Below, piece by piece: positions 16,952 to 27,500 of a stretch of 64,000 nucleotides of DNA. Where the stretch lies: the NCBI GenBank assembly GCA_020061355.1, contig JAGUYK010000006.1, positions 372,001 through 436,000 on the forward strand. Reading direction: 5' to 3'. The notes below the pieces were generated by a model. It was not told the DNA's origin. It saw only the letters and a list, made by a program, of their open reading frames with translations, and searched no databases. Both the position numbers and the translations under genes were made by a program. Position 1 is the stretch's first letter; each line of letters begins with the position of its first letter. The DNA is from Ignavibacteriales bacterium (GTDB taxonomy: Bacteria > Bacteroidota > Ignavibacteria > Ignavibacteriales > Melioribacteraceae).

Positions 16952-18907
16952 TTAAATTTCAACCATTTCAACCCATTTGCCGTCTTCACGTATCAGGTTT
17001 ATCAGCTCATCGAGCGCGTTTTCTGAGTTTATGCTTCTTTTTACTATCTCTTTCCCTCGGTAGAGTGTAATTTTACCGGGTCCTGAACCGACATAACCAT
17101 AATCAGCATCTGCCATTTCGCCGGGTCCATTTACAATACAGCCCATAATTGCAATTTTTACACCCTTCAAATGCTCGGTTTTGTTGCGAATCATGTTTGT
17201 TACTTCTACCAGATCGAATAACGTTCTGCCACAAGACGGACAAGCTATGTATTCCGTTTTTGAAATTCTGGTACGTGCAGCTTGGAGAATTCCAAAAGAG
17301 GTCCGGTTGATAAAAGAAGCATTAAGATTTTTTCCTATACTTTCTTTTGCTCCTAACCAGACGCCGTCACCCATTCCGTCAATTAGCAATGCACCGATAT
17401 CTGTTGAACTATACAACCGGAAATGTTCCTCATCAATATTTTCATAAGTTCTTTTAAGGATTACCGGATTTTTTATTTCGCGAAGCGTCATTTCAAAAAA
17501 TGCTCTACGTTGTTCCGCCATTCCGTGAGGATTCTCCGTATTCAAAAGGAAAACCACTGTCGGGTTATTTTTTAATTCTGCAAATGATTTGGAGGAAAGA
17601 TTCTCAATTTTTATTTGAACAAGATTTAACACGAAGGACAATAAACCTTTGCTTTGATATTCATCTATTGATAAAAGAGGAAACCCTTTCGTTTTTTCTT
17701 CAAGCGACAACCATTTTTTATAATCGAATAATAATTTCAAATTATTAGGGGCATCAAACGGAAGATCATTGTTTCCCATATAAAGAAGGTCGCATGCTTG
17801 ATCGCCCATGTTCCATTTATCAGTGATCGGATCATAACTGTAACCGATTATTTTTAATGCAAGGTGATCATTTATAATTTCATTACTTAAATCGATTATA
17901 ACCTTAGGTACTGTACTACCGCCGATACCGGCTACTTCAAAAGTTTCTCTTCTTTGATATGTAAAAGGATCGATCGGGAATTGTTCGATCGGGATAATCT
18001 CCTTGTGGTTCTCCCGTCCTTTGTAACGATTAGCGAGCGAAATAGCTACGGGCGCTTCATATTCAGGTTCTTCGGTAAGTGATACACGAATTGTGTCGCC
18101 AATTCCGTCTTCCAGCAATGTTCCTATTCCAAGTGCGGACTTAATTCTACCGTCTTCACCATCGCCTGCTTCTGTAACTCCAAGGTGAAGGGGATAATTC
18201 ATATTCTCAGCTTCCATTTTTTGTATAAGTAGCCGGTATGCCTGAACCATTACCTGCGGATTGCTTGCCTTCATCGAGAGGACAATATTGTGATAGCTGT
18301 TATCCTCACAAATTCTTAAAAACTCAAGCGCCGATTCTACCATTCCGAGCGGCGTATCACCATATCTGCTCATTATTCGATCTGATAATGATCCGTGATT
18401 TGTACCGATTCTCATTGCGGTTCCGTACTCCTTGCAAATTTTTACAAGAGGAGTGAAACGCTCTCTAATTCGTTCTATCTCTGATTCGTATTCGGAATCT
18501 GTATATTCAATTACCTGAAATTTTTTCTTATCAACATAATTGCCGGGATTAACTCTAACTTTTTCTACAATTCTTGCGGCAAGCTCTGCGGCATTGGGAG
18601 TGAAATGGATATCTGCTATCAACGGGGCATTGTAGCCGCGTTTACGCAATTCGTTTTTTATGTTCTGTAAATTCTGTGCTTCGTTTAAACTCGGTGCTGT
18701 AATTCTAATATATTCACAGCCGGCCTTAATCATTCTTATCGATTGTTCAACGGTTGCTATAGTATTCATTGTATCCGTGGTAGTCATGGATTGAATACGG
18801 ATCGGATTATTACCTCCAAGCGGTATCTCCCCGATATAAACTTCTCGCGTTTTATATCTGGAATATCTGGTTAAGCTGTTGCAGTATTTTCTGATGCTTT
18901 CTGTCAT
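16952..18907 (-). CDS. ispG: 4-hydroxy-3-methylbut-2-enyl diphosphate synthase IspG (long form)
   Basis: 651-residue enzyme of the MEP isoprenoid pathway, converting MEcPP to HMBPP at a [4Fe-4S] cluster. The N-terminal TIM barrel shows IRIQSMTTTDTMNT and PLIADIHFTPNAA. An insertion of about 250 residues in the middle marks the long plant/Chlamydia/Bacteroidota type. The C-terminal domain carries the cluster ligands Cys556, Cys559 (CPSCGRTLFDL) and Cys590 plus Glu (GCIVNGPGE). It is followed by an intrinsic terminator. The partial ispF at the right edge belongs to the same pathway. Confidence 0.95.
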   Translation of the reverse strand: MTESIRKYCNSLTRYSRYKTREVYIGEIPLGGNNPIRIQSMTTTDTMNTIATVEQSIRMIKAGCEYIRITAPSLNEAQNLQNIKNELRKRGYNAPLIADIHFTPNAAELAARIVEKVRVNPGNYVDKKKFQVIEYTDSEYESEIERIRERFTPLVKICKEYGTAMRIGTNHGSLSDRIMSRYGDTPLGMVESALEFLRICEDNSYHNIVLSMKASNPQVMVQAYRLLIQKMEAENMNYPLHLGVTEAGDGEDGRIKSALGIGTLLEDGIGDTIRVSLTEEPEYEAPVAISLANRYKGRENHKEIIPIEQFPIDPFTYQRRETFEVAGIGGSTVPKVIIDLSNEIINDHLALKIIGYSYDPITDKWNMGDQACDLLYMGNNDLPFDAPNNLKLLFDYKKWLSLEEKTKGFPLLSIDEYQSKGLLSFVLNLVQIKIENLSSKSFAELKNNPTVVFLLNTENPHGMAEQRRAFFEMTLREIKNPVILKRTYENIDEEHFRLYSSTDIGALLIDGMGDGVWLGAKESIGKNLNASFINRTSFGILQAARTRISKTEYIACPSCGRTLFDLVEVTNMIRNKTEHLKGVKIAIMGCIVNGPGEMADADYGYVGSGPGKITLYRGKEIVKRSINSENALDELINLIREDGKWVEMVEI

Positions 18908-18953
18908 TGGTTTTTTACTTCATTAAACGAAAGCGGCGACCGGTAAGTTCTAT

Positions 18954-19475
18954 TCAACTGGAATTTTTTGTTAGTTCATATAAAAATATTTTGATAAAAT
19001 CAGATGCAGAGGATGGATCTTTCGCAGTAATAACATTGTTGGTTATTACAACCGGATTGTCTTTGTACTCTATTCCTTCTCTTTCAAGTTCTTTTTTATC
19101 ATCCGGATAGCAAGTAGCACATTCGGATACTATTCCGGCTTTAGCCAGGATTATCGGGGCTCCGCAGATTGCACCAACAGGTTTTCTACTGTTATGAAAT
19201 TTTTTAGCGACTGCCTGAAGCTGTTTGTTGTTCCAGTATTCCCGGACTCCATTACCGCCAATAAAAATTACTCCGTTAAAATTGCTTTCGTGAATATTAT
19301 AGAATTGAATATCATTTTTTACTTTTAGTCCGTTGGAACCCGAACATAAAGCATAAGCATCGGAGGCAATAAAAACTTTTACAAGAGCACGTTCAAGTGC
19401 ATTTAAAATTATAAGGTACTCCTGTTCGTTAAAATCTTTTGCGGGTAGAATTAAAAGGACACTTTGTTTAATCAA
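18954..19475 (-). CDS. DJ-1/PfpI family protein
   Basis: 173 residues with a flavodoxin-like DJ-1 fold. Visible are the glycine-rich FIGGNGVREYW and the nucleophile elbow GAICGAPIILA with the reactive cysteine. Family members include glyoxalase-like, protease/chaperone and stress proteins; the specific reaction cannot be assigned. The length is typical of single-domain DJ-1. It lies 46 bases upstream of ispG on the same strand and is divergent from dnaG. Confidence 0.88.
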   Translation of the reverse strand: MIKQSVLLILPAKDFNEQEYLIILNALERALVKVFIASDAYALCSGSNGLKVKNDIQFYNIHESNFNGVIFIGGNGVREYWNNKQLQAVAKKFHNSRKPVGAICGAPIILAKAGIVSECATCYPDDKKELEREGIEYKDNPVVITNNVITAKDPSSASDFIKIFLYELTKNSS

Positions 19476-19619
19476 GGAATTATTACTCGTTCTTAATTTC
19501 TTATGTCAAAATACAAATATTGCTCCTGATGGGCAATTAAACAGAGTTTTAGTTTAATCAATAAAATATCTAATTTCGTTTACCGGAAGAAAATTTCATT
19601 GTTATAATAAGTTAATTAA

Positions 19620-21482
19620 ATGCGTATACCAGAACAAAAAATAGACGAAATAAGAAATTCTGCTGATATAGTTGACATTATTTCAGGATATGTTCAACTG
19701 AAGAAGCGCGGTAAAAATTTTATCGGACTCTGCCCCTTCCACCAGGAAAAAACCCCCTCGTTCACTGTAAGTGAAGATAAACAGATCTATCATTGTTTCG
19801 GGTGCGGTAACGGCGGCAATGTTTTTAAATTCTTGATGGAATTTAAAAACATTTCGTTTGTTGAAGCTGTTGAAGAAATTGCCGATCACCTCGGTATAAA
19901 GATTCAATATGATAAAGAGGTTTTTGATGAAAAACAGAATGAACTTGAAGAATTATATGAAGTAAATCTTCTCGCTGCCCGTTTTTTTTCTGACAGTCTG
20001 TTAAAAAGCTCTGAAGGCGAAGAAGCACGCGAGTATTTAAAGAACAGGGGAATTAAACTTCAAACGCAGCGTACTTTTGGTATCGGTTATGCACCCTACG
20101 GCTGGGATAATTTTCTGTTTCATGCCAAAGAGAATAAAGTTGATTTAAGTAAAGCAAAGACTCTGGGGTTAATAGATATTAATGAGAAGGGAGAGTATTA
20201 CGATAAATTCCGGCACCGGGTAATCTTTCCGATTTTTTCACCCAATGGAAGGGTGATTGCTTTTGGCGGCAGAATCCTGGAAAAGCGGGATGATATTGCT
20301 AAGTACTTAAACTCACCTGAATCGTCTGTCTATTCCAAAAGAAGATCACTTTACGGTTTGTTTCACTCGAAGGATGATATTAGAAAACTTGACCGCGCAA
20401 TTCTTGTTGAAGGCTACATGGATCTGGTTTCACTTTTTCAGGCAGGTATTAAGAATGTTGTCGCATCATCGGGCACTTCATTAACAGAAGAACAGGTACA
20501 ACTCTTATCGCGGTTCACAAAAAATATTATCATTTTATTTGATGCAGATCCGGCCGGTCAGAGAGCATCTATACGTTCAATTGAAATATTGCTCAAACAG
20601 AATTTTGAAGTAAAGGTTATTACTCTTCCGAAAGGCGAAGACCCGGATTCATTCATTAGTAAATACGGCAAAGAGAAATTTGAAGGACTGGTTCAATCGG
20701 CGAAAAATTTTCTCGAGTATCAGACAGCACAGTTTGAAGAGCAGGGAATGTTCGATGATCCGGCAAAGGCAACTGAAGCAATTCGAGAACTTGTTAAATC
20801 ACTTTCTCTTGTTGATGATGAATTGAAAAGAAACTTGCTTATGAAAACGATTTCAAAAAAATTCAATTTACGGGAGAAATTGATTGAATCAGAACTAAAT
20901 AGCATTCTTGATCAACAGAAACAAAGAACCACAACTGTTGACAGAATATCACAAAAAAATATAAAAATCTCCGGTTCTTTAAACACGGTAAGCGTTTCAA
21001 AAACAGAGAATCTTTATGAAAAGGAATTGATCCGGCTCTTGTATGTTGGGAGCGAAGAAATTATGGGGCATATTCTGGATAGAGTGGGTACCGAACTTTT
21101 TTCCGATTCAAGGTTTAAAAAACTAGCCGAAATAGCGCATGATGGCTTTAGCGAACACAAATTTTCGCCAGCAGATCTTATAGATAAAATTGATGATGAA
21201 GAATTGAGGAGTTTTATTTTTAAGGTTGCATTAACGGATGAAACGATTAGTAAAAAATGGGATGAAATTTCTTATAACGGTAAAATTGAAAAAGACACAT
21301 TTGAATATGCAATTCATACAGTTACAAATTTTCTGGTTAACCAGATAGAGCAGCAAATCAAAATTAACAACCATATTATCGAAGAATCGAAAGATGAACG
21401 TCTTCATCTTGAACTGTTGAAAAGAAATAATGAGCTGCAGGAAGAAAAGAGAACATTACTTAATGATAAGTCGGGCAGTTAG
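19620..21482 (+). CDS. dnaG: DNA primase DnaG
   Basis: 620-residue replicative primase making RNA primers for DnaB-coupled replication. The N-terminal CHC2 zinc finger uses Cys38, His41, Cys59 and Cys62 (CPFHQEKTPSF...CFGCG). The core and TOPRIM domain show FGGRILEK, AILVEGYMDLVSL and ILFDADPAGQRA. The C-terminal helicase-binding region (about 430-620) is poorly conserved, as usual. Five bases separate it from the downstream amylase gene, so they share a transcript. Confidence 0.96.
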   Translation: MRIPEQKIDEIRNSADIVDIISGYVQLKKRGKNFIGLCPFHQEKTPSFTVSEDKQIYHCFGCGNGGNVFKFLMEFKNISFVEAVEEIADHLGIKIQYDKEVFDEKQNELEELYEVNLLAARFFSDSLLKSSEGEEAREYLKNRGIKLQTQRTFGIGYAPYGWDNFLFHAKENKVDLSKAKTLGLIDINEKGEYYDKFRHRVIFPIFSPNGRVIAFGGRILEKRDDIAKYLNSPESSVYSKRRSLYGLFHSKDDIRKLDRAILVEGYMDLVSLFQAGIKNVVASSGTSLTEEQVQLLSRFTKNIIILFDADPAGQRASIRSIEILLKQNFEVKVITLPKGEDPDSFISKYGKEKFEGLVQSAKNFLEYQTAQFEEQGMFDDPAKATEAIRELVKSLSLVDDELKRNLLMKTISKKFNLREKLIESELNSILDQQKQRTTTVDRISQKNIKISGSLNTVSVSKTENLYEKELIRLLYVGSEEIMGHILDRVGTELFSDSRFKKLAEIAHDGFSEHKFSPADLIDKIDDEELRSFIFKVALTDETISKKWDEISYNGKIEKDTFEYAIHTVTNFLVNQIEQQIKINNHIIEESKDERLHLELLKRNNELQEEKRTLLNDKSGS

Positions 21483-21487
21483 AAATA

Positions 21488-22957
21488 ATGAGTTACAATC
21501 CATCTATCTATGAAATAAATACTCGCGTTTTTCTTAAAAGATTTGGTAACGATGCTAAGGTGAGTGAAGTACCGGAAGAAATCTGGCGGCGGCTGGCAGA
21601 TAAAAAGTTCGATTTTATATGGTTGATGGGAGTGTGGAAAATTTCTTCTTCGTCAGTAGAAAAATATTGTTTTGAAGAATACCTGATAAAAAATTATAGC
21701 CGTGCACTTAAGAATTGGCAGAAAGAAGATATCATCGGCTCACCTTTTGCTATTGATGTTTATGAAATTAATGAATCGCTTGGTAGTGTTGATGATCTTA
21801 TAAACCTAAAAGCAAAACTGAACAGGAAGGGGATTGGACTAATACTTGATTTTGTACCAAATCACTTTAATGCCGAAACCAGCTTATTGAAAATCAATCC
21901 CGGTATCTTTTTATCGGTTGATAAAGAATCTTTTCTTCGGGATCCTCACACATATTATCAGCCGGACAAAGAACAGGAAAAGTATTTTGCACACGGGCGT
22001 GATCCTTTTTTTGCGGCATGGCAGGATACTATACAGGTTAATTTTTTTAGTATTAGTGCAAGAAATTATCTTACCAATGTTTTGCTTCAATTAACCGATG
22101 TATGTGATGGCGTTAGATGTGATATGGCGATGCTGGCGCTTAACAATGTCTTTAAGAATACCTGGTCTGGTGTGATATCGAAGAATAATTATGAACCCCT
22201 GCAAACCGAGTTCTGGTCCGAAGCAATTCAAAAAGTAAAAAGTATACGCAAAGATTTTCTTTTCATAGCAGAAGCATATTGGAATCTTGAGTGGGAACTG
22301 CAGCAGCTTGGTTTTGATTATACATACGATAAAAGTATGACCGACCGTTTAAGAAGCGGATATGCACTTGCGGTGAAAGAGCATTTGTTTGCAGAAAAAG
22401 AATATCGTAGTAAGTCTTTACATTTCATAGAGAATCATGATGAGGAAAGAGCGTTTACATCATTTGGAAAGGAGAAATCAAAAGCCGCCGCTATAATCAT
22501 AAGCACAATTGAAGGGATGAGATTTTTCCATGATGGACAACTTGAGGGGAAGAGAATTAAACTACCCGTTCAACTCGGAAAGGAACCTCCGGAACATTCT
22601 AACAGCGAAATGATAGAGTTTTATAACATACTCTTCTCGGTCACTGCGAATGATATTTTCAAAGAAGGAACCTGGTCTTTGCTTGAAACAATTACTTCAT
22701 GGGAAGGTAATACTACATTTAAAAACATGCTTGCGTATCAATGGATGCTCGGGAATCAAAAAAGACTAGTTATTGTAAATTACTCTGATGTTGTTTCTAC
22801 ATGCAGATTGAAATTTGATATAACCGGGTATCCAGAAGAGTTTGAAATGGAAGACTTGCTCAATAATCAGAAATATATTAGATCCGGAGAAGAAATAATT
22901 AGTACCGGATTATATGTCGAACTTAAACCATGGCATGCACACATCTTCAGTTTTTGA
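21488..22957 (+). CDS. Glycoside hydrolase family 13 (alpha-amylase family) protein
   Basis: 489-residue cytoplasmic protein (no signal peptide) with the GH13 barrel and its four regions: LILDFVPNHF (I), GVRCDMAML with the nucleophile Asp (II), FIAEAYW with the acid/base Glu (III), and HFIENHDEER with the transition-state Asp (IV). IYEINTRVFLKR at the N terminus is typical of amylases. Absence of export suggests action on intracellular glucans or oligosaccharides. Substrate subfamily cannot be fixed. It is coupled to dnaG by a 5-base gap, an unusual pairing functionally. Confidence 0.88.
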   Translation: MSYNPSIYEINTRVFLKRFGNDAKVSEVPEEIWRRLADKKFDFIWLMGVWKISSSSVEKYCFEEYLIKNYSRALKNWQKEDIIGSPFAIDVYEINESLGSVDDLINLKAKLNRKGIGLILDFVPNHFNAETSLLKINPGIFLSVDKESFLRDPHTYYQPDKEQEKYFAHGRDPFFAAWQDTIQVNFFSISARNYLTNVLLQLTDVCDGVRCDMAMLALNNVFKNTWSGVISKNNYEPLQTEFWSEAIQKVKSIRKDFLFIAEAYWNLEWELQQLGFDYTYDKSMTDRLRSGYALAVKEHLFAEKEYRSKSLHFIENHDEERAFTSFGKEKSKAAAIIISTIEGMRFFHDGQLEGKRIKLPVQLGKEPPEHSNSEMIEFYNILFSVTANDIFKEGTWSLLETITSWEGNTTFKNMLAYQWMLGNQKRLVIVNYSDVVSTCRLKFDITGYPEEFEMEDLLNNQKYIRSGEEIISTGLYVELKPWHAHIFSF

Positions 22958-22981
22958 TTATTTGATAAGAATAAATTGATT

Positions 22982-23037
22982 GGGGCAGTGCTTATGCAAT
23001 GCCCCGTATCCAATTAAATCTTTGTTGGATTATTTTT
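22982..23037 (+). terminator. Double hairpin terminator after the amylase gene
   Basis: First stem: GGGGCA.TGC (from 22982) with GCA.TGCCCC (to 23005). Second: ATCCAA (23008-23013) with TTGGAT (23025-23030), then TATTTTT. It lies between convergent genes and fits intrinsic termination on the plus strand. Confidence 0.6.
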
Positions 23038-23040
23038 CAC

Positions 23041-23937
23041 TCAGAAAATAAAAGTAAGTCCGATCTTGAAGGTTTCGTAGGTAAGAGGCGCTTCGGTGTT
23101 AAACGGCCAATTCATCTTTTCTTTCTTAAGTGTATAAAAAGCGTAACTGTATCCGCTTTTTAGAAGGAAATTAACAATGGGTGCGGCTGCGGGTGAGGCA
23201 TCAATTACTTCATCAATAAAACGATCGAGTGCTCTTAATCCCGCCATTTCGATTGCATAGCTTCCGATATGTTTCCAGAAAAGGTAACGCGGGAAAACTA
23301 CTGCAGCTTCATATCCGGCATTAAATGAAATTAACCCAAGATTGAAATGCAGTCCCCCTTCAGCAAGTGTACCAAATCTGAAATTACCGTCAAATCTTTT
23401 CAATATTTCAGTATCATCAAGTGCATTCTGTAAATTAACCGCCGGAAAAATTGATACCGGATAATCTTTCATTTCTAATTTCGACCACATCACTGCCGAT
23501 TGTGTATATGGGAGAATCTTTATATTACCAAAATCATATCCATATCCTTCACGTCTTCCGAAACCGAATCTTAATAATTCTGTTGGTAATTCATCATATT
23601 TTCTTTTCTCTGTTCTAAGTTTTGTAGAAAACTGCGAGAGAAAAGTATATCGTTCATCGAGCTGAATAATTCCTTCGTCATCGTAAAATTCATCGAACGA
23701 TACAAAGCCGAGTTTAATTTCGGCAAGTCCGACATTTGAAAATTTGCTGAATAATTTGTTATGCATCGGTTTACCTAAACCCCAATTAGTTTCGATAAAC
23801 GGTTTACCTCCTTTCCAGTGCCAGAATTCATCATCCCATTTCCAATCGTCATTTCTCAATTCTTTATAATTCTGTGCCGTTAATGATATAGTAATTGTTA
23901 CCATTAAGAAAAGCGTGATTAAAAATCTGCTAAACAT
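23041..23937 (-). CDS. Exported protein, probably outer-membrane associated
   Basis: 298 residues. I choose ATG 23937, preceded by GAGGGGA, which gives a clean signal peptide ending in SLTAQ; an upstream in-frame start at 23967 is less likely. The mature protein is aromatic-rich with many alternating patterns (FRFGTLAEGGLHFNLGLISF, TYETFKIGLTFIF) and ends in F, as outer-membrane beta-barrel proteins often do. No family is recognised. It is followed on the same strand, upstream, by a lone receiver protein gene about 95 bases away. Function unknown. Confidence 0.65.
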   Translation of the reverse strand: MFSRFLITLFLMVTITISLTAQNYKELRNDDWKWDDEFWHWKGGKPFIETNWGLGKPMHNKLFSKFSNVGLAEIKLGFVSFDEFYDDEGIIQLDERYTFLSQFSTKLRTEKRKYDELPTELLRFGFGRREGYGYDFGNIKILPYTQSAVMWSKLEMKDYPVSIFPAVNLQNALDDTEILKRFDGNFRFGTLAEGGLHFNLGLISFNAGYEAAVVFPRYLFWKHIGSYAIEMAGLRALDRFIDEVIDASPAAAPIVNFLLKSGYSYAFYTLKKEKMNWPFNTEAPLTYETFKIGLTFIF

Positions 23938-24032
23938 TTTTATCCCCTCAAATATTGTTTTTTTCAAAATTTTAGACGAGGAAAGTTGCAGATTAGTTAC
24001 AGGTGGAGACGTAAAATAAAGATTTATTAAAA

Positions 24033-24431
24033 CTAGTATTTCTTGCCGGCCTTTTTTTCCAGCGTGTTGAATAGGGCATCCAACAGCACGTCGTTCTGAA
24101 CCGGTTTGGTAATAAACAGATCAACGCCGGCATCATATGCATTGTCTTTATCTTTTTGGAAGGCATGAGCGGATAGACCTACAATGGGTAAATCCTTATA
24201 ATTATCGGAAATTCTAATTTCTCTTGTTAACTGCAAACCGTCTTTTTTCCCTTTAAGTGAAATATCCATTAATATAATGTCAAATCGCCTTTCTTTCAGT
24301 TTTTTATAGAAGGAGTCGGCGGAGTCACAGATATCAACATCGAATTTCCGTCGAAGGAAGAATTGAAGAAACTTCTGATTTTCGTAATCGTCTTCAACTA
24401 TTAAAAGTGAGGGTTTTGCCGTTCCTTTCAT
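24033..24431 (-). CDS. Single-domain response regulator (receiver only)
   Basis: 132 residues, CheY-like. It has an acidic pair VEDDYEN, phospho-acceptor Asp in IILMDISLKGKKDG, the Thr/Ser position in VGLSAHAF, and Lys in TKPVQND. There is no output domain, so it probably acts by protein contact or phosphorelay. No kinase is adjacent; the carAB genes lie upstream on the same strand (72-base gap). Confidence 0.88.
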   Translation of the reverse strand: MKGTAKPSLLIVEDDYENQKFLQFFLRRKFDVDICDSADSFYKKLKERRFDIILMDISLKGKKDGLQLTREIRISDNYKDLPIVGLSAHAFQKDKDNAYDAGVDLFITKPVQNDVLLDALFNTLEKKAGKKY

Positions 24432-24503
24432 TTGGAACTTTCGTTGTTATAAAGACAGATCAAATATACGTATAAACTTAAAAAGTGTAAATAATTTAGA
24501 AGA

Positions 24504-27500
24504 TTAATATTCATCCCAGCTTTTAATTGCTAAATTATGAGGGTTTTTGTTTGAGAGCGCTTCAGCCAATCTCATTGCAAGCTGTCTGTTGGTGATTAAA
24601 GGAATTTTATAATCAACTGCTGTCCTGCGGATAATATAATCGTTTGTAAGTTCTTCTGCCTGAAAGTTCTTTGGTATGTTTATTACAAGATCAATTTTTC
24701 CCGACTTAATCAGATTAACGGAATTTGATGATTTACCTCCTAAAGGCCATTCGATAGTTTCAACCGGTATTCCGTTGGCTTTCATGAATTTCGCGGTTCC
24801 CGGTGTCGCATAGAAATGGATTCCAAGCTTAACAAGCTGACGCGTAGGTTCCAATAATTCCGATTTGGATTCTATTGTTCCGGATGAAATAAGGATTGCT
24901 TTAATAGGAAATTTATAACCGACTGATGTAAGTGCCTTTAAAAATGCTTCGTCAAAGTCATCGCCTATACACGCAACTTCACCGGTCGAAGCCATTTCAA
25001 CACCCGTAGTTGGATCGGCTCCTTCTAATCTTGTAAATGAAAATTCCGGTGCCTTAACACCCACATAATTAAATGAGAATGCATTGTCGGAAATCGGCTC
25101 AACTTTCTTTCCGATTATAATCCTGGCGGCGATATCAATAAAATTAGTTTTTAGAGTTTTTGATACAAAGGGAAAACTTCGCGAAGCACGCAAATTGCAT
25201 TCAATTACTTTTACTTTATTATCCTTTGCTAGAAACTGGATGTTGAAGGGACCGTTAATCTTTAAAGATTCGGCGATATCTGCAGAGAATTTTTTTATTT
25301 GCCGTATCGTTTCAAGATACGTCCGTTGTGCCGGTAATACCAGGGTTGCATCACCCGAATGTACTCCGGCATTTTCAACATGTTCCGAAATAGCAGAACA
25401 AATAATTTTTCCGTTTTGTGCAACCGCGTCAAATTCAAGTTCTTTTGCATTTACTAAAAATTTTGAAATTACCACCGGTGATGCGGGAGAGACATCTACT
25501 GCTTTCTGTAAAAACTTTGTCAATTCGAGATCATCGGTTGCAATTGCCATTGCCGCACCGCTTAAAACGTAAGAGGGTCGGACAAGAACAGGATATCCAA
25601 CTTTGTTTGCAAATTCAAGAGCATCCTGGATTTGGGAAAGTTTACTCCATTCAGGCTGCTCTATTCCAAGTTGATCGAGCATAGCTGAAAATTTACTTCG
25701 ATCTTCCGCCTTATCAATTGATTCCGGCGCGGTACCGAGAATTTTTATTCCAACATTGTGAAGTTTTAAAACAAGATTATTTGGAGTCTGTCCTCCCATC
25801 GAAACAATAACGCCTTTCGGTTTAATTACATCATATATTTCCCAGATCGTTTCTGTTGTTAATTCTTCAAAGAAAAGAGCATCGGACTCATCATAATCGG
25901 TACTGACTGTTTCGGGATTACAATTTATAATTACAGTTTTATAACCGAGTGTACGTAAAGTTTTTCCGGTATTTACACAGCACCAGTCAAACTCGACCGA
26001 ACTGCCGATTCGATAAGGGCCCGAACCAATTATTACTATGCTATTCTTTAGTTTGAAATCAAAATCGTGAACGTCACTATTATATGTAAGGTAAAGATAA
26101 TTTGTCTTTGCGGGGTATTCCGCAGCAAGTGTATCAATGTGCTGAATGAAAGGATTTATTCTGAATTTTTTGCGCAGCAGATAAATGTCATGAGCATCTT
26201 TACCAATGACGTTTGCAATTTGTCTATCAGAAAATCCATGCTGCTTGGCTTCAAGGAGTAGTTCCCTGCTAATTTTCTTATTGTTGCCGATCTTTTTTTC
26301 GATATCAACAATATTCTGAATTTTATATAAGAACCATTTATTTATATGTGTTAGAGAATGAACCCACTCAATAGAATAGCCCTGCTTAAGGGCTTGTATT
26401 ACAGCAAAGATTCTCTCTTCGGTCGGATTGCGCAGCGCTTCTTCAAGTTCTTCAAATTCCACTTTTGTTCTGCTTGCCGTTAATCCTTCAACACCGATGT
26501 CCAGCATACGCATTGCTTTCTGAATCGCTTCTTCAAATTTTCTTCCTATTGCCATCACCTCGCCGACTGATTTCATCGAAGAACCGAGTTTGCGTTTTAC
26601 AAGTCTGAATTTTTTCAGATCCCAGCGTGGAGCTTTGACAACTATATAATCGAGCGCCGGTTCGAAAAATGCTTTGGTAGTTTTTGTTATTGAATTTGGT
26701 AATTCATGCAATCCATATCCAAGTGCAAGTTTGGCGGCAACAAATGCAAGAGGGTATCCGGTTGCTTTTGAAGCAAGAGCGGAACTCCTCGACAACCGTG
26801 CATTCACTTCAATTACCCTGTAATCTTCAGAATCAGGATCAAGAGCATATTGAATGTTACACTCGCCGACAATTCCAAGGTGACGGATTGTTCTTATTGC
26901 AATCTCGCGAAGCTTGTGATACTCGCTGTTATTGAGCGTTTGACTTGGTGCCACAACAATACTCTCACCGGTATGAATTCCCATCGGATCGATATTTTCC
27001 ATATTGCAGACGGTTATACAATTGTCGTATCTATCACGTACAACTTCGTATTCAATCTCTTTCCAACCTTCAAGATATTCCTCAACTAAAATCTGCGATG
27101 AGTAGGAGAGTGCTTTGGAAGCAAGTTTTTTCACTTCATTTTTATTTCTGCAGATTCCCGAACCGAGCCCGCCAAGCGCATAAGCAATTCTTATTATTAC
27201 AGGAAAACCAATCTTTATTGCATATTCCGCAGCATCTTCAACATTATTAACCGCCTTGCTCTGCGGAAATTTCACGTTAATTTCAGAAAGCTTGTTACAA
27301 AATAATTGCCTGTCCTCAGTATTTTCTATTGCGTCAATTTGTGTTCCGAGGACCTGAACTTTATATTTTTTTAAAATGCCTTCGCGATGAAGTGCTAATC
27401 CGCAGTTTAATGCTGTCTGACCGCCGAAACCTAAAATAATTCCGTCCGGTTTTTCTTTTTGAATCACGCGTTCAACATAATGTGTATTGATCGGGAGAAG